From Desulfogranum marinum (lineage in GTDB: Bacteria; Desulfobacterota; Desulfobulbia; Desulfobulbales; Desulfobulbaceae): a stretch of 64,000 nucleotides of DNA. A program made the position numbers and the translations under genes. Location: contig NZ_JAFFQD010000009.1 in the NCBI RefSeq assembly GCF_016918565.1, forward strand, positions 1 to 64,000, read 5' to 3'. Below the pieces are notes generated by a model. That model was not told the DNA's origin. It made no database searches and worked only from the letters and a program-made list of their open reading frames with translations. The stretch's first letter is position 1, and every line of letters begins with the position of its first letter. Positions 24,917 through 33,288 of the stretch are shown in pieces.

Positions 24917-25483
24917 CTACTTTTCCTTCGCAACTTGCGGGGTCGTAGACATCCGGCCAAGCGTTTCCAGTTCACGAAAGGGAAAGACTCCTCGTTGCAA
25001 ATCCTTACAATACACTCGCAGGACATCATTGATTACCGGGAACGCCAACTCATCCCAGGGGATATCATTAGGTTCAAAGAGTTTTACCTCGAGGCTTTCT
25101 GTACCTGCGCGGAAATCGGTATTGATCAATTGGGCTCTAAAAATCATATAGATCTGGTTGATAGCGGTGATATTGAGCAAGGCGTAGGGCTGTACATTGT
25201 CCAATTCTGCATAGGCCTCTTCCATTGCTTCACGTTGTGCGCCCTGTGAAGCTGTCTCACCGTTTTCCAGATATCCTGCCGGAAGTGTCCAGCTGTTTTT
25301 CCGTGGTTCAATCGCTCGACGACAAAAGAGAATTTTTCCATTTACTTCAGGAATGGCTCCCACCACCATTTTGGGGTTTTGATAATGGATAGTACCGCAG
25401 TTATCGCACACAAAACGAGGGCGATCGTCCCCAGCAACCATCTGCAGGGTCACTTTCCGGCCGCATCCGGTGCAATAATTCAT
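24917..25483 (-). CDS. Nudix hydrolase with N-terminal zinc ribbon
   Basis: The 188-residue protein has an N-terminal zinc ribbon (CTGCGRK ... CDNCGTIHYQNPK). The Nudix box follows: GYLENGETASQGAQREAMEEAYAE, fitting GX5EX7REUXEEXGU apart from the final glycine. Such proteins hydrolyse nucleoside diphosphate derivatives such as NAD(H), ADP-ribose or coenzyme precursors; the exact substrate cannot be read here. GGAG precedes the ATG at 25483. It is 51 bp after the UbiB-type kinase gene on the same strand. Confidence 0.88.
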   Translation of the reverse strand: MNYCTGCGRKVTLQMVAGDDRPRFVCDNCGTIHYQNPKMVVGAIPEVNGKILFCRRAIEPRKNSWTLPAGYLENGETASQGAQREAMEEAYAELDNVQPYALLNITAINQIYMIFRAQLINTDFRAGTESLEVKLFEPNDIPWDELAFPVINDVLRVYCKDLQRGVFPFRELETLGRMSTTPQVAKEK

Positions 25484-25534
25484 ATATATTCTCCTCTTGG
25501 GTAAGTTCGACTAAAAAAGTCCTCAAAAATTGGG

Positions 25535-27295
25535 TTAACGCCTGTTGCTCCACAGCCCCCAAAGAAAACTTAACAGGGCAAGGCCTAATAATACGGGAGC
25601 TACAATCTCTTTTTCATCATTGCCTTCAATTCTCATACCGACTGCAAACAGGACAACAGCTAGCAGCATCCAGGACAGCCGGTTGACCGCTTTTTCCAGC
25701 CGCACTAAAACTTTTTTACTTTCCGGAGCAAAAGATGTTTGTATTTTGAGTTTGCCGCGTTGGGCCTGGGTGAGAACGTTCTCCATATTTTTGGGTAGTT
25801 TGTAGACAATCCGGCCTAGTGCTACTATTTCTTTTAACCATTGCTGCCAGTTCAGGCCAAGTTCGTTTGCTGCGAGTCTATCGGCAAATGGAATAATTTC
25901 CTCCCATGGGTCGAACTCATGATTGAGCTGGGTGGCTACACCGGAAAGAATGGCCATGGCCCGTACGGTAAATAACATGTCCGCCTGGAGCTGAAAGGGG
26001 GCAGCATAGATAATATCACGATACTCACGCATTAAAGTGCCGGCCTCGGCCATCACCACTCCTTTCATCTGGCTGACGTTTGCCCCCCAAAACTGGTTCA
26101 ACAGAGCTTCGTGGGCCTCTTCTAACCTTTTGGTATCAGCACCTGGCAAGAGTGTACCTGCCTTGACGTATGATTGGACAATACGGAAGGCGTCACGTGT
26201 TCCCACACCGATAACATATTCGCGAAGGGCCAGGCGGAGTCGTTCTGGAATTTCCGTGACCATTCCAAAATCAACAAAAACAATTTGGAACGAACGGTCT
26301 GCATGGTAAGGGACTTCGTCCTGTGGGGTAAACATAGCTTTGCCATTTTCGCGTTCATCTTCTGTGGGCAGAGGTTTGATGAATATATTGCCGGGATGGG
26401 GGTCGGCATGCACAAAATGGGTTTCGAAAACCTGGCGTAAGTAAAGGGTGTACAGCTTTTTTGCTATAGCTGCAGGGTTAATACCTGCCGCTGCAATCTT
26501 GTCCATTTCGGAAATTTTGATATAACTGACGTTCTCCTGAGTGAGGGTACGCGGTGCACTGTAGTCCCAGTAAACTGAGGGGACATACACTGAGGAGTCA
26601 TCGGCAAAGTCATCGGCAAATCGTTCCGCATTGTTACCCTCAGTCGTAAAATCAAGTTCTGCCTGTGTTACTGAGGTAAACTCTGTCATGAGCCAATCAA
26701 GACAGACACGTTTGCTCACTTGTTTGTATGGTTTGAGCCAACCCAACGCTTTTCGGATGGCTGCCAGGTCGGTTTCAACCAGGATATCTATCCCAGGACG
26801 CAGCACTTTAATCACGACTTCAGTCTGATCCTTTCTTAGTCGTGCCCGATGTGCCTGGCCCAGTGATGCCGCCCCCAGTGGTTCAGGTGATATCCAGGCA
26901 AACATATCATTTGCCGGTGCACCGAAATCCTCTTCGATTTGAGCAATAATAGCGTCAATATGTTCAGCCGGAATCTCATCGCGAAGCCCTGAGAGTTCGC
27001 TGGTTACCTCGCGTGGTAAAATATCTACCCTCACACTGAGAAATTGGCCAAGTTTGATGAGAACACCGCCCATTGCAACAGCCAATTCACGGTAGTTTCG
27101 GCTGATCTTTTTCCAACGCTGAGCGGGATCGGTGCGGAGCCATCGCAGCGACGGTCGATTCAACAGGATGTCCCAAAAGAGCAGATGGACAAAGGTCCTG
27201 ATGAAAAAATTACGTACAATTCGGTACCGTTTCTTATCAATTGCTTGAGGCAGCTCTGTCTCGGCCGAATTGGTTTGGCACAGTTTTTTGTCCAA
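25535..27295 (-). CDS. ABC1/UbiB/AarF-family atypical kinase
   Basis: The 586-residue protein has the family's diagnostic motifs in order: KxGQ (LIKLGQFLSVR), the alanine-rich nucleotide loop (EPLGAASLGQAHRA), the invariant lysine (VVIKVLRP), HADPHPGNIF and VDFGMV. Two C-terminal hydrophobic segments (about 535-580) anchor it in the membrane. UbiB-like proteins are ATPases or kinases that support isoprenoid quinone synthesis or lipid movement. The start at 27295 is TTG with no clear ribosome site, so the exact N-terminus is uncertain. Confidence 0.88.
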   Translation of the reverse strand: MDKKLCQTNSAETELPQAIDKKRYRIVRNFFIRTFVHLLFWDILLNRPSLRWLRTDPAQRWKKISRNYRELAVAMGGVLIKLGQFLSVRVDILPREVTSELSGLRDEIPAEHIDAIIAQIEEDFGAPANDMFAWISPEPLGAASLGQAHRARLRKDQTEVVIKVLRPGIDILVETDLAAIRKALGWLKPYKQVSKRVCLDWLMTEFTSVTQAELDFTTEGNNAERFADDFADDSSVYVPSVYWDYSAPRTLTQENVSYIKISEMDKIAAAGINPAAIAKKLYTLYLRQVFETHFVHADPHPGNIFIKPLPTEDERENGKAMFTPQDEVPYHADRSFQIVFVDFGMVTEIPERLRLALREYVIGVGTRDAFRIVQSYVKAGTLLPGADTKRLEEAHEALLNQFWGANVSQMKGVVMAEAGTLMREYRDIIYAAPFQLQADMLFTVRAMAILSGVATQLNHEFDPWEEIIPFADRLAANELGLNWQQWLKEIVALGRIVYKLPKNMENVLTQAQRGKLKIQTSFAPESKKVLVRLEKAVNRLSWMLLAVVLFAVGMRIEGNDEKEIVAPVLLGLALLSFLWGLWSNRR

Positions 27296-28084
27296 AAGAT
27301 ATAAGTTCCGCTCGTGTGGTAGTTATGAGGGTGGCATGTGGTGTATGTAGCACCAAAAAAGTACGCTTTTATTGCATTACAGCACATGCAGCCTGTATAG
27401 GTTGTTTTCTTTCTCTTGAGCTCGTGTGCACCAATTAATGACACATGATTGTACTATAGGCATCCTCAGTCACTTGAGTAAGGGCTAGTAATACAGAGTA
27501 TGGTGATGCTGAAAAGGTATGGTCTTTTTGCTTCAGGCTTCCCTTAACAATTACTGTTTTCCCAATCTCTTTTTTTATGGTTAAAATTTAATCAAGGGAA
27601 AGAGGTTGTGTACCTGTAAGGATAGGAACATAGATAGCTAGAGCTTGTGTACAAGGCTTGTTTATAAATGGCTCGAAAGGATTTTAAAAAACACCTTCTG
27701 TAGAGCTAGAGGACGTGAGACGGCTGCTATAGGGAGAACACGAGGCGTATCTTTACCATATGTGATTTTTTTGATTAAGAGCCCAAAAGTGAGATCATAA
27801 CACATCTCCGATGAAAAAAGGTTCCGCCTGAATCATTCAGGATGGAACCTTTTTCTCTAGGATATTTCGCAGGTTTTACGGCAATCAACTGCCAGGGGTA
27901 CAAATGGGGTTCTCGTTACAGCGTATCGACTCGTTTCTGTCGGTAAACCTGGCTTGAGAGGAAATGCATCAGGTTATGGCTTGGCCTTTTTGTTTATTTA
28001 ACCATTCCTATGCACTATTTTTGCATGCAAGCAGAGATTGTTTCATTTGAAAGGAGACAATTCAAAAACTCTCTTTTGGCCCCC
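27296..28084. other. Intergenic stretch, UbiB-like to outer-membrane barrel
   Basis: About 790 bases with no recognisable gene. It contains the bidirectional terminator at 27814-27854. A loose inverted pair, CAGGTTTTAC at 27870 and GTAAACCTG at 27943, also lies here. Confidence 0.4.
27814..27854. terminator. Bidirectional terminator
   Basis: AAAAAAGGTTCC and GGAACCTTTTT form a stem with an inner CTGA/TCAG helix. A and T runs on both sides make it effective in either direction. Confidence 0.75.
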
Positions 28085-28870
28085 TCAATTAGTAGCAAAT
28101 CTGTATCTTAACCCTATGCTAACAAGATGTTGTTTGTTTTCAATGTCCAGTTTTCCTGGAAATAAGGAATTATCAACCTCAACATCATCGGTCATGCGAA
28201 ATGCATATTCGCCATAAATGTCAATAGTGTCTGTACAGCGGTAGGTTGCACCGGCTTTCAGTTGAAATCCAACTTTTGTTTCATCATCATCTATAATTTT
28301 AACCCCTGAAGGTTCATATTCCACATCAACCGCCATCACCCCTATACCTGCACCAACGTATGGGTAAAATGACCCTAGTTCAATAAAATCATAGTAAAGG
28401 TTCATAAAGATCCCGGTTGATGATATCTTGCCCTGCCCGTCAGAAACGACCTGCCCAACTGTTGCTCCAAGTTGACTGGAGGAACCTGTGAGAACAGCGG
28501 CATCTACGCCGTCAATTACGGTTCCGGCCACATTTACGTTTTTATGTGTGTCGACATCTGCACTTGAGTAGGTTAGTTCTATGCCCGATCTTAAGCCACT
28601 GTCATACATCAGCCCGCCTTCGCCGGAAAGAGCCCATCCACTATCAAACTCGGTTTCCCAACCATAAGGTGTGCCCGCAGCAATTGGAGTTCCAAAAGGT
28701 ATAACCGGAGCACCATTACCAGTAGTAAAATCCCCCGTCGTGCCACTGTTATCGCTATCGCTTTGCATAAGATAACTGACTGAGCCGGCAACGTACCATT
28801 CGTGTTCGGCATAAACGGTAGAAGCCATGACAAGTGTTAGAGCCATTACAATTACTAAACAAGTTCGCAT
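28085..28870 (-). CDS. Outer-membrane beta-barrel protein
   Basis: The 261-residue product has a signal peptide cleaved after VYA (near residue 21). Alternating-pattern strands follow: EWYVAGSVSYL, GLRSGIELTYSS, SSTGIFMNLYYDF, FYPYVGAGIGVMAV, VGFQLKAGATYRC, IDIYGEYAFRM, HLVSIGLRYRF. This is the layout of an 8-stranded OmpA/Omp_b-brl type barrel. The ATG at 28870, six bases after AAGGAGGG plus ATGGTG, is the best-placed start. Its function is unknown; such barrels often serve as adhesins or structural proteins. Confidence 0.8.
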   Translation of the reverse strand: MRTCLVIVMALTLVMASTVYAEHEWYVAGSVSYLMQSDSDNSGTTGDFTTGNGAPVIPFGTPIAAGTPYGWETEFDSGWALSGEGGLMYDSGLRSGIELTYSSADVDTHKNVNVAGTVIDGVDAAVLTGSSSQLGATVGQVVSDGQGKISSTGIFMNLYYDFIELGSFYPYVGAGIGVMAVDVEYEPSGVKIIDDDETKVGFQLKAGATYRCTDTIDIYGEYAFRMTDDVEVDNSLFPGKLDIENKQHLVSIGLRYRFATN

Positions 28871-29373
28871 CACCATCCCTCCTTATACTCGGTAAAAGGT
28901 AAAAAAGGCCAATTAACAATGATAGGACAGCCACTTACAAACATAACCATTGACCGGTAACATGAAAAATTCCTAAACTCAATATTTTTTACACTCACAT
29001 TCAGCAATTGGTTCAATTAACCATATTTTTGTTGAAAAAAATATTTGCACTGAGTGAACTCAAAACTAGTTGCAACGATGAATGCATTTATCAGTGATAG
29101 GACTGTTTTGTCGGACACCCTATTGCAGAAGGTATTGTGTTCAAAGTTAATGTAAATGTCACTCCAATGCTTTCAGCAGGAAAACATCTGCGTATAAGGA
29201 ATAGATGTCCAACATGTAGCAAAAAAATATTCAGGTTGTAAACTGAGGATCACTTAGAAAGGCGAGCAGCAAAGAGAATAATACGTTACATTCTCCCTTT
29301 ATTAGCTTTCATTGAAAATGTTATTATTTTTCAGGAAAAAAATTTGAACTACCCTGGATAGTTTGTTGATTAT
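28871..29373. other. Intergenic stretch, divergent
   Basis: About 500 AT-rich bases between two divergent genes. No gene, repeat or RNA motif was recognised; the promoters of both genes presumably lie here. Confidence 0.35.
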
Positions 29374-30186
29374 ATGGAACCAATCGGCATTTCATTACAC
29401 ATTATAAGAGTTGATAAAGATAACATCGATTGCCGTATTTCTAACGATACAGAAGACAACACGTTAAATTTCTTTGTCGCAGATGGCGCTATCACTTTCG
29501 CTAAAGAAAATCACCTGGCATTAATTACAAGAAATAACCAACATCAATTGAGAAGAATTATTCGTTCGGCCATCAAGGGCAATATTCATGTTGGACAAAC
29601 CATCAACTGTGTTTTTATCGAAGGTTTCAAGTTTTTAAAAGAAAGTCACTTTGGTAAATTTATTCGTCTTGATCGGCGTGATGGACGATTAGATATCACA
29701 ACCAGTGAATCGGGCTTGAGTGAGGTTCACAAAATTTATGCTGATGGCTCATTTAATGGTGAAACTAACCAGTCCGGCTATGGAGGGTTTACAGAATCGC
29801 CTGATGGGAGACAGGAACTCTATTCTCAGTCTTTTATGGGAGGTAGCAGCAATTTAATGGAGCTATTAGCCATAACAGAAGGTCTACAGCGGTTATCTTC
29901 TCAAAAGAACATTCAAATTAATACCGATAGTCGATTCGTTATTCGGGGGCTGGTTCAATGGGTTCATTTCTGGAGGTACAATAACTGGCAAACAGCTTAT
30001 GGCCGTGCTGTGAGAAATGCAAATTATTGGCAACAGGCCTGCGATTTATGCGAAGGTAAATGTGTTGAATTCAAGTGGATTAAGGGCCATTCCGGTAATG
30101 TAGAACAAGATTTTTGCCATCAATTGGCAAAAATATCTACAACCCGATATAGTCCCAATCGAAAAATTGAATCATGGAAGAGCTGA
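29374..30186 (+). CDS. RNase H-like protein with unknown N-terminal domain
   Basis: Residues about 120-262 of the 270-residue protein form an RNase HI-like domain. The DEDD catalytic set is visible: Asp in KIYADGSFNG, Glu in NLMELLAITEG, Asp in INTDSRFVI, and Asp in the late GHSGNVEQDF. WIKGHSG is the usual RNase H loop. The first 115 residues (IIRVDKDNIDCRISNDTEDNTLNF ...) are not a known hybrid-binding domain that I recognise. It is longer than standard RNase HI (about 155). It may remove RNA from RNA-DNA hybrids or act on another nucleic acid. Confidence 0.78.
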   Translation: MEPIGISLHIIRVDKDNIDCRISNDTEDNTLNFFVADGAITFAKENHLALITRNNQHQLRRIIRSAIKGNIHVGQTINCVFIEGFKFLKESHFGKFIRLDRRDGRLDITTSESGLSEVHKIYADGSFNGETNQSGYGGFTESPDGRQELYSQSFMGGSSNLMELLAITEGLQRLSSQKNIQINTDSRFVIRGLVQWVHFWRYNNWQTAYGRAVRNANYWQQACDLCEGKCVEFKWIKGHSGNVEQDFCHQLAKISTTRYSPNRKIESWKS

Positions 30187-30337
30187 TTTACCCCTGACCC
30201 TCTTTGTTCCATCTGGTATTCCCAATGGCAAGGTACATTGTTTAGACAGAGAATGTGCCAAAAGATTAAAGAATTATGTTACGAAGTTTAGTATTGGCGT
30301 TACAAATCTTCTACCTTATACTGCATGATATCCCCGT

Positions 30338-30412
30338 GCTGCACTGCCCTTTAATCTACTCCTCGAAATAGCATAGAGACACGCTCGAGGCCGCAGTCCA
30401 GGGCAGGCCTGG
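30338..30412. repeat. Nested inverted repeats
   Basis: TGCCCT and AGGGCA enclose CCTCGA and TCGAGG, giving a possible two-tier hairpin between convergent genes. It may help end transcription, but there is no U-tract. Confidence 0.35.
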
Positions 30413-30438
30413 ATGAGGTCCCTTATGAAATAGTATTT

Positions 30439-31296
30439 TTATTGATTGCGCAATTCTTTTAGATCCCGGATAATCTTATCCAACTCATGCTGAAGATGAC
30501 GGCGCTGCTGAGGAATAAAAGTAGTGGAAAGGTCAGCGATTACCTGAGCCAAGTGGCGTCTGTTTTCAGATACAGCCAGACGGTATGTATGCTTATATAT
30601 TTTTTGGGGGTTGAGCAGGAAATTGCTCATATCATCCTTGAAATTGGCGGAGTGACGTCTGTTCAACAGCGCAATAAATTCTTTCCGCCAGTCATTTCTA
30701 TAGTTCAACCAGCCGTTGGTAGTGTTTTTTCTTGTTTCGCTCCATAAACGGATTATGGCCGCCTGTTGATCCGTGACGCTGCCAAGCCAGTCATCAACTA
30801 CCTCATACATTTTCTCTCGCAAAAATTCACGCCGCTGAATGTCACTTTGCTTTCCGTATTTAGTCTCTAATTCCTTGATATCCTCTCTCAGAGCGCCATT
30901 AATTTCCTTAAGCTGTTTTTCGCTTAGCTGTGTTGACAACCCTAACAGATACGGCATTGATTCTCTTAGCAGTGATGTCCAGAACGCCTCGGCATTATCA
31001 AAGAATTGAAGAACCTGCTGCTGGCTCATGGGAACTGCTTGTGATTCTTTCAAACCAACAATAAAATTTTCATATCTGGACAATTCATTTGTACGATGCC
31101 AGTTGAGAAATTGGATTGTGGCATGATCAAAAAACTCTTCCTGTTCATCAGTCAAGCTCAAGTAATCATCCATATAGTATGGGATGATCCAGTCCAAATA
31201 ATTGTACATAATTCGCATCGAGCAGGCCGACATGAAAAGAAGGACAAAGACAATTAAAAAGGTCAAAAATGGTTGCAAACTTTTGAAAAGCTTCAT
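30439..31296 (-). CDS. DUF6279-type lipoprotein
   Basis: From ATG 31296 the 285-residue product has a hydrophobic leader and a lipobox (LLFMSAC), so it is predicted to be a lipoprotein. After it comes RIMYNYLDWIIPYYMDDYLSLTDEQEEFF, the signature of the DUF6279 family. The rest is helical and charged. Family function is unknown. A GTG five codons upstream is an alternative start. It is followed on the same strand, after a gap, by convergent sequence only. Confidence 0.75.
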   Translation of the reverse strand: MKLFKSLQPFLTFLIVFVLLFMSACSMRIMYNYLDWIIPYYMDDYLSLTDEQEEFFDHATIQFLNWHRTNELSRYENFIVGLKESQAVPMSQQQVLQFFDNAEAFWTSLLRESMPYLLGLSTQLSEKQLKEINGALREDIKELETKYGKQSDIQRREFLREKMYEVVDDWLGSVTDQQAAIIRLWSETRKNTTNGWLNYRNDWRKEFIALLNRRHSANFKDDMSNFLLNPQKIYKHTYRLAVSENRRHLAQVIADLSTTFIPQQRRHLQHELDKIIRDLKELRNQ

Positions 31297-31477
31297 GAGC
31301 GACAAAGCCACTAATTAAGACAGAAACGTCTGTTAATATCCCATCCTATAAGGAAATAAAATTAAACAGCATTTGACCTCCAGTGAACCGAACATACGGG
31401 AACAGTGTAACTTTTTGATTTACCTAAACAATTATAGTTCCATTCATTTTCACAAATTTAAATTGTTCAGAATTTTG

Positions 31478-32416
31478 TTAAAAACGTTTATTAAAAGTTA
31501 CGCCGAGAAACACACCCGTATCATATGATTCCTTTTCAATGGTTTGCCCATCTTTATCTTCCACTTTCAGCTCTCCCCCTAATTCAACCCCCCCAACAAT
31601 GCTGAGATTTGCTTTGGGATCAATGGAATAAGTACCGTTTACAAATACAGGGAATGATGAATCCTCACCAACTCCACCGGCAGTCCTGCCGTTTTTATCC
31701 AGGCGAAAACGAAGTTTCTCGTAGCGGCCGCCGACGCCGAACCTCCATGTACTGTTTGGTTGGAAATTGAGTGTCAAACCTGGCCCTAGTGTGGCACCAA
31801 GCCCCCGGCCGGTATTAAGACTCCACTTATCATTAATTTTCCAATCAATAATGAGAATTGGGATAACGGTTGCAGAATCTTCCAGCTGTGAAATTACCCC
31901 TATCCCCGGCCCTAAGGTCAATTTATCATTAAATCGATAGGAAAATCCTCCAAGAACACCTCCGGTTAATGTATCGTCAAACTTGGCTCCACTTTCGCCT
32001 GTGGAGCGTATGGACGGTATCATAAAGGCTGTCCAGTTATTATCTATTGCTTTACGCATTGGAACACCAAGGGATATCGTGTGTATATCTTCCCATGGAT
32101 TCAACGAACCTAAGCCGGCATCGCCGGAAAAATCATAACCGTCGTAGCTGTAACCTATCGAAAAAGAAACATTGCTTTGCGTATCCCAACTGTATCCAGC
32201 CCCCGTCTGGATAGTAAATCGAGTAGTATTATAGCTTCCATCTTCATCAAGATCGGTATCAAATTGGTAGACAGCACCACCGCGCGCGAATGATGACCAG
32301 CTGCTTGGACCACCTGCATATGGTGGTTGTAAGTTTGTTTCCTGTGCAAAAGGTATGGTGGGGATACCAATACTGATGAACACTAGAAGACTTTTCAGGA
32401 ATAATGAATGGCTCAT
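31478..32416 (-). CDS. Outer-membrane beta-barrel protein (DUF6268-like)
   Basis: The 312-residue product has a signal peptide ending near PFAQ (residue 25). A series of amphipathic strands follows, ending in a terminal phenylalanine (GVFLGVTFNKRF), the usual signal for BAM-mediated outer-membrane assembly. GAGGTCG precedes the ATG. The middle repeats 'WxLNTGRGLGATLGPGLTLNF' and 'WRFGVGGRYEKLRFRLD' are typical of DUF6268-type barrels. Function is unknown. Confidence 0.75.
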   Translation of the reverse strand: MSHSLFLKSLLVFISIGIPTIPFAQETNLQPPYAGGPSSWSSFARGGAVYQFDTDLDEDGSYNTTRFTIQTGAGYSWDTQSNVSFSIGYSYDGYDFSGDAGLGSLNPWEDIHTISLGVPMRKAIDNNWTAFMIPSIRSTGESGAKFDDTLTGGVLGGFSYRFNDKLTLGPGIGVISQLEDSATVIPILIIDWKINDKWSLNTGRGLGATLGPGLTLNFQPNSTWRFGVGGRYEKLRFRLDKNGRTAGGVGEDSSFPVFVNGTYSIDPKANLSIVGGVELGGELKVEDKDGQTIEKESYDTGVFLGVTFNKRF

Positions 32417-32659
32417 TTACGACCTCGATTTGTATGGTGTATGTATGACAAGCCCAGGTTAAATAAATAAAGAATAGGCAGCATATCATGTTAACAATTA
32501 ATTACCGAAAAAAAATAACTCAGTGTTGTATGTAATGCAACTGGACTAACAATCGTTGTTTAGTATGAAGAAGTAGATAAAAGAGGACCGATAAGGACCC
32601 AAATTCAATTTGATTAGTCTGACTGAACTATTCAATATAAACGTATTATACTTTGGTGA

Positions 32660-33070
32660 GTGCTAGTGGAGAAGATAGATCAACCAATTATTATTTTTGA
32701 CGGTGTATGTAATCTTTGTGAATATTCTGTAAACTTTATTATCAAGAATGACCGTCAAGGGAAGTTCAAATTTGTTTCTGCACAATCAGAGATAGGAGAG
32801 AATCTTCAGCGCCTGAATGGCGTCGATACTCTCCAAGATGGTACGGTCATTCTCCTCAAAGGTGACCAGGTGTATGTTAAGAGCGATGCTGTTATGGAAA
32901 TAGCGAAGGATCTCGATGGGTTTTGGCGTTTTTTACGTGTATTTAAATTTTTACCAAAGTCAGTCAGAAATTATATGTATTCAGTAATCTCAAAAAACAG
33001 ATATCAATGGTTCGGCCAAAAAAATGAGTGCCTGCTTCCTGACGAGAATATAAAAAAAAGATTTTTATAA
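32660..33070 (+). CDS. DCC-family thiol-disulfide oxidoreductase (DUF393)
   Basis: The 136-residue cytoplasmic protein has the family's name motif FDGVCNLC (DxxCxLC) near residue 14, FVSAQSEIG, and an aromatic C-terminal half (FWRFLRVFKFLPKSVRNYMYSVISKNRYQWFG). This is standard for DCC1-like proteins. They are predicted thioredoxin-fold oxidoreductases; partners are unknown. The start codon is GTG (32660 or 32666), with no strong ribosome site visible. It is single, divergent from the barrel gene. Confidence 0.85.
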   Translation: MLVEKIDQPIIIFDGVCNLCEYSVNFIIKNDRQGKFKFVSAQSEIGENLQRLNGVDTLQDGTVILLKGDQVYVKSDAVMEIAKDLDGFWRFLRVFKFLPKSVRNYMYSVISKNRYQWFGQKNECLLPDENIKKRFL

Positions 33071-33232
33071 CCACAGGGTATTGAGCAACAACAGCAAACA
33101 GCCACACGCTTAGCGGCAAAGGCCGTTTGTCTGGAACTTCATTTAATTACCCAGGACGAAACCCGACTCAAATCGGTTCGTCCAGATTTGCAAGAGCCGA
33201 TGAAAACTTTATTGGTTTAAAATCCGGGTTAG
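33071..33232 (+). pseudogene. Transposase C-terminal relic with IS end
   Basis: Directly after the DCC gene, an in-frame 49-codon remnant reads GIEQQQQTATRLAAKAVC, LELHLITQDETRL, RPDLQEPMKTLLV and stops at 33220. It is followed by AAATCCGGGTTAG, the apparent element end. That end matches the ends of the 238-bp MITE at 40165-40402, including the adjoining AATAAAGTTTT block. It is the last piece of the IS that probably mobilised that MITE. The IS family is not certain. Confidence 0.55.
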
Positions 33233-33288
33233 CCGAAGAATTATATGCCAAAGCGAATGGGTCGCAGCATTGGAGTACCCCGGCAGAC

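Noticed and set aside
27814-27958. Second GEMM-like riboswitch near the outer-membrane barrel
   Set aside because: AAACCTGGC is present, but the ACGCAAAGC core and the GNRA stem are not.
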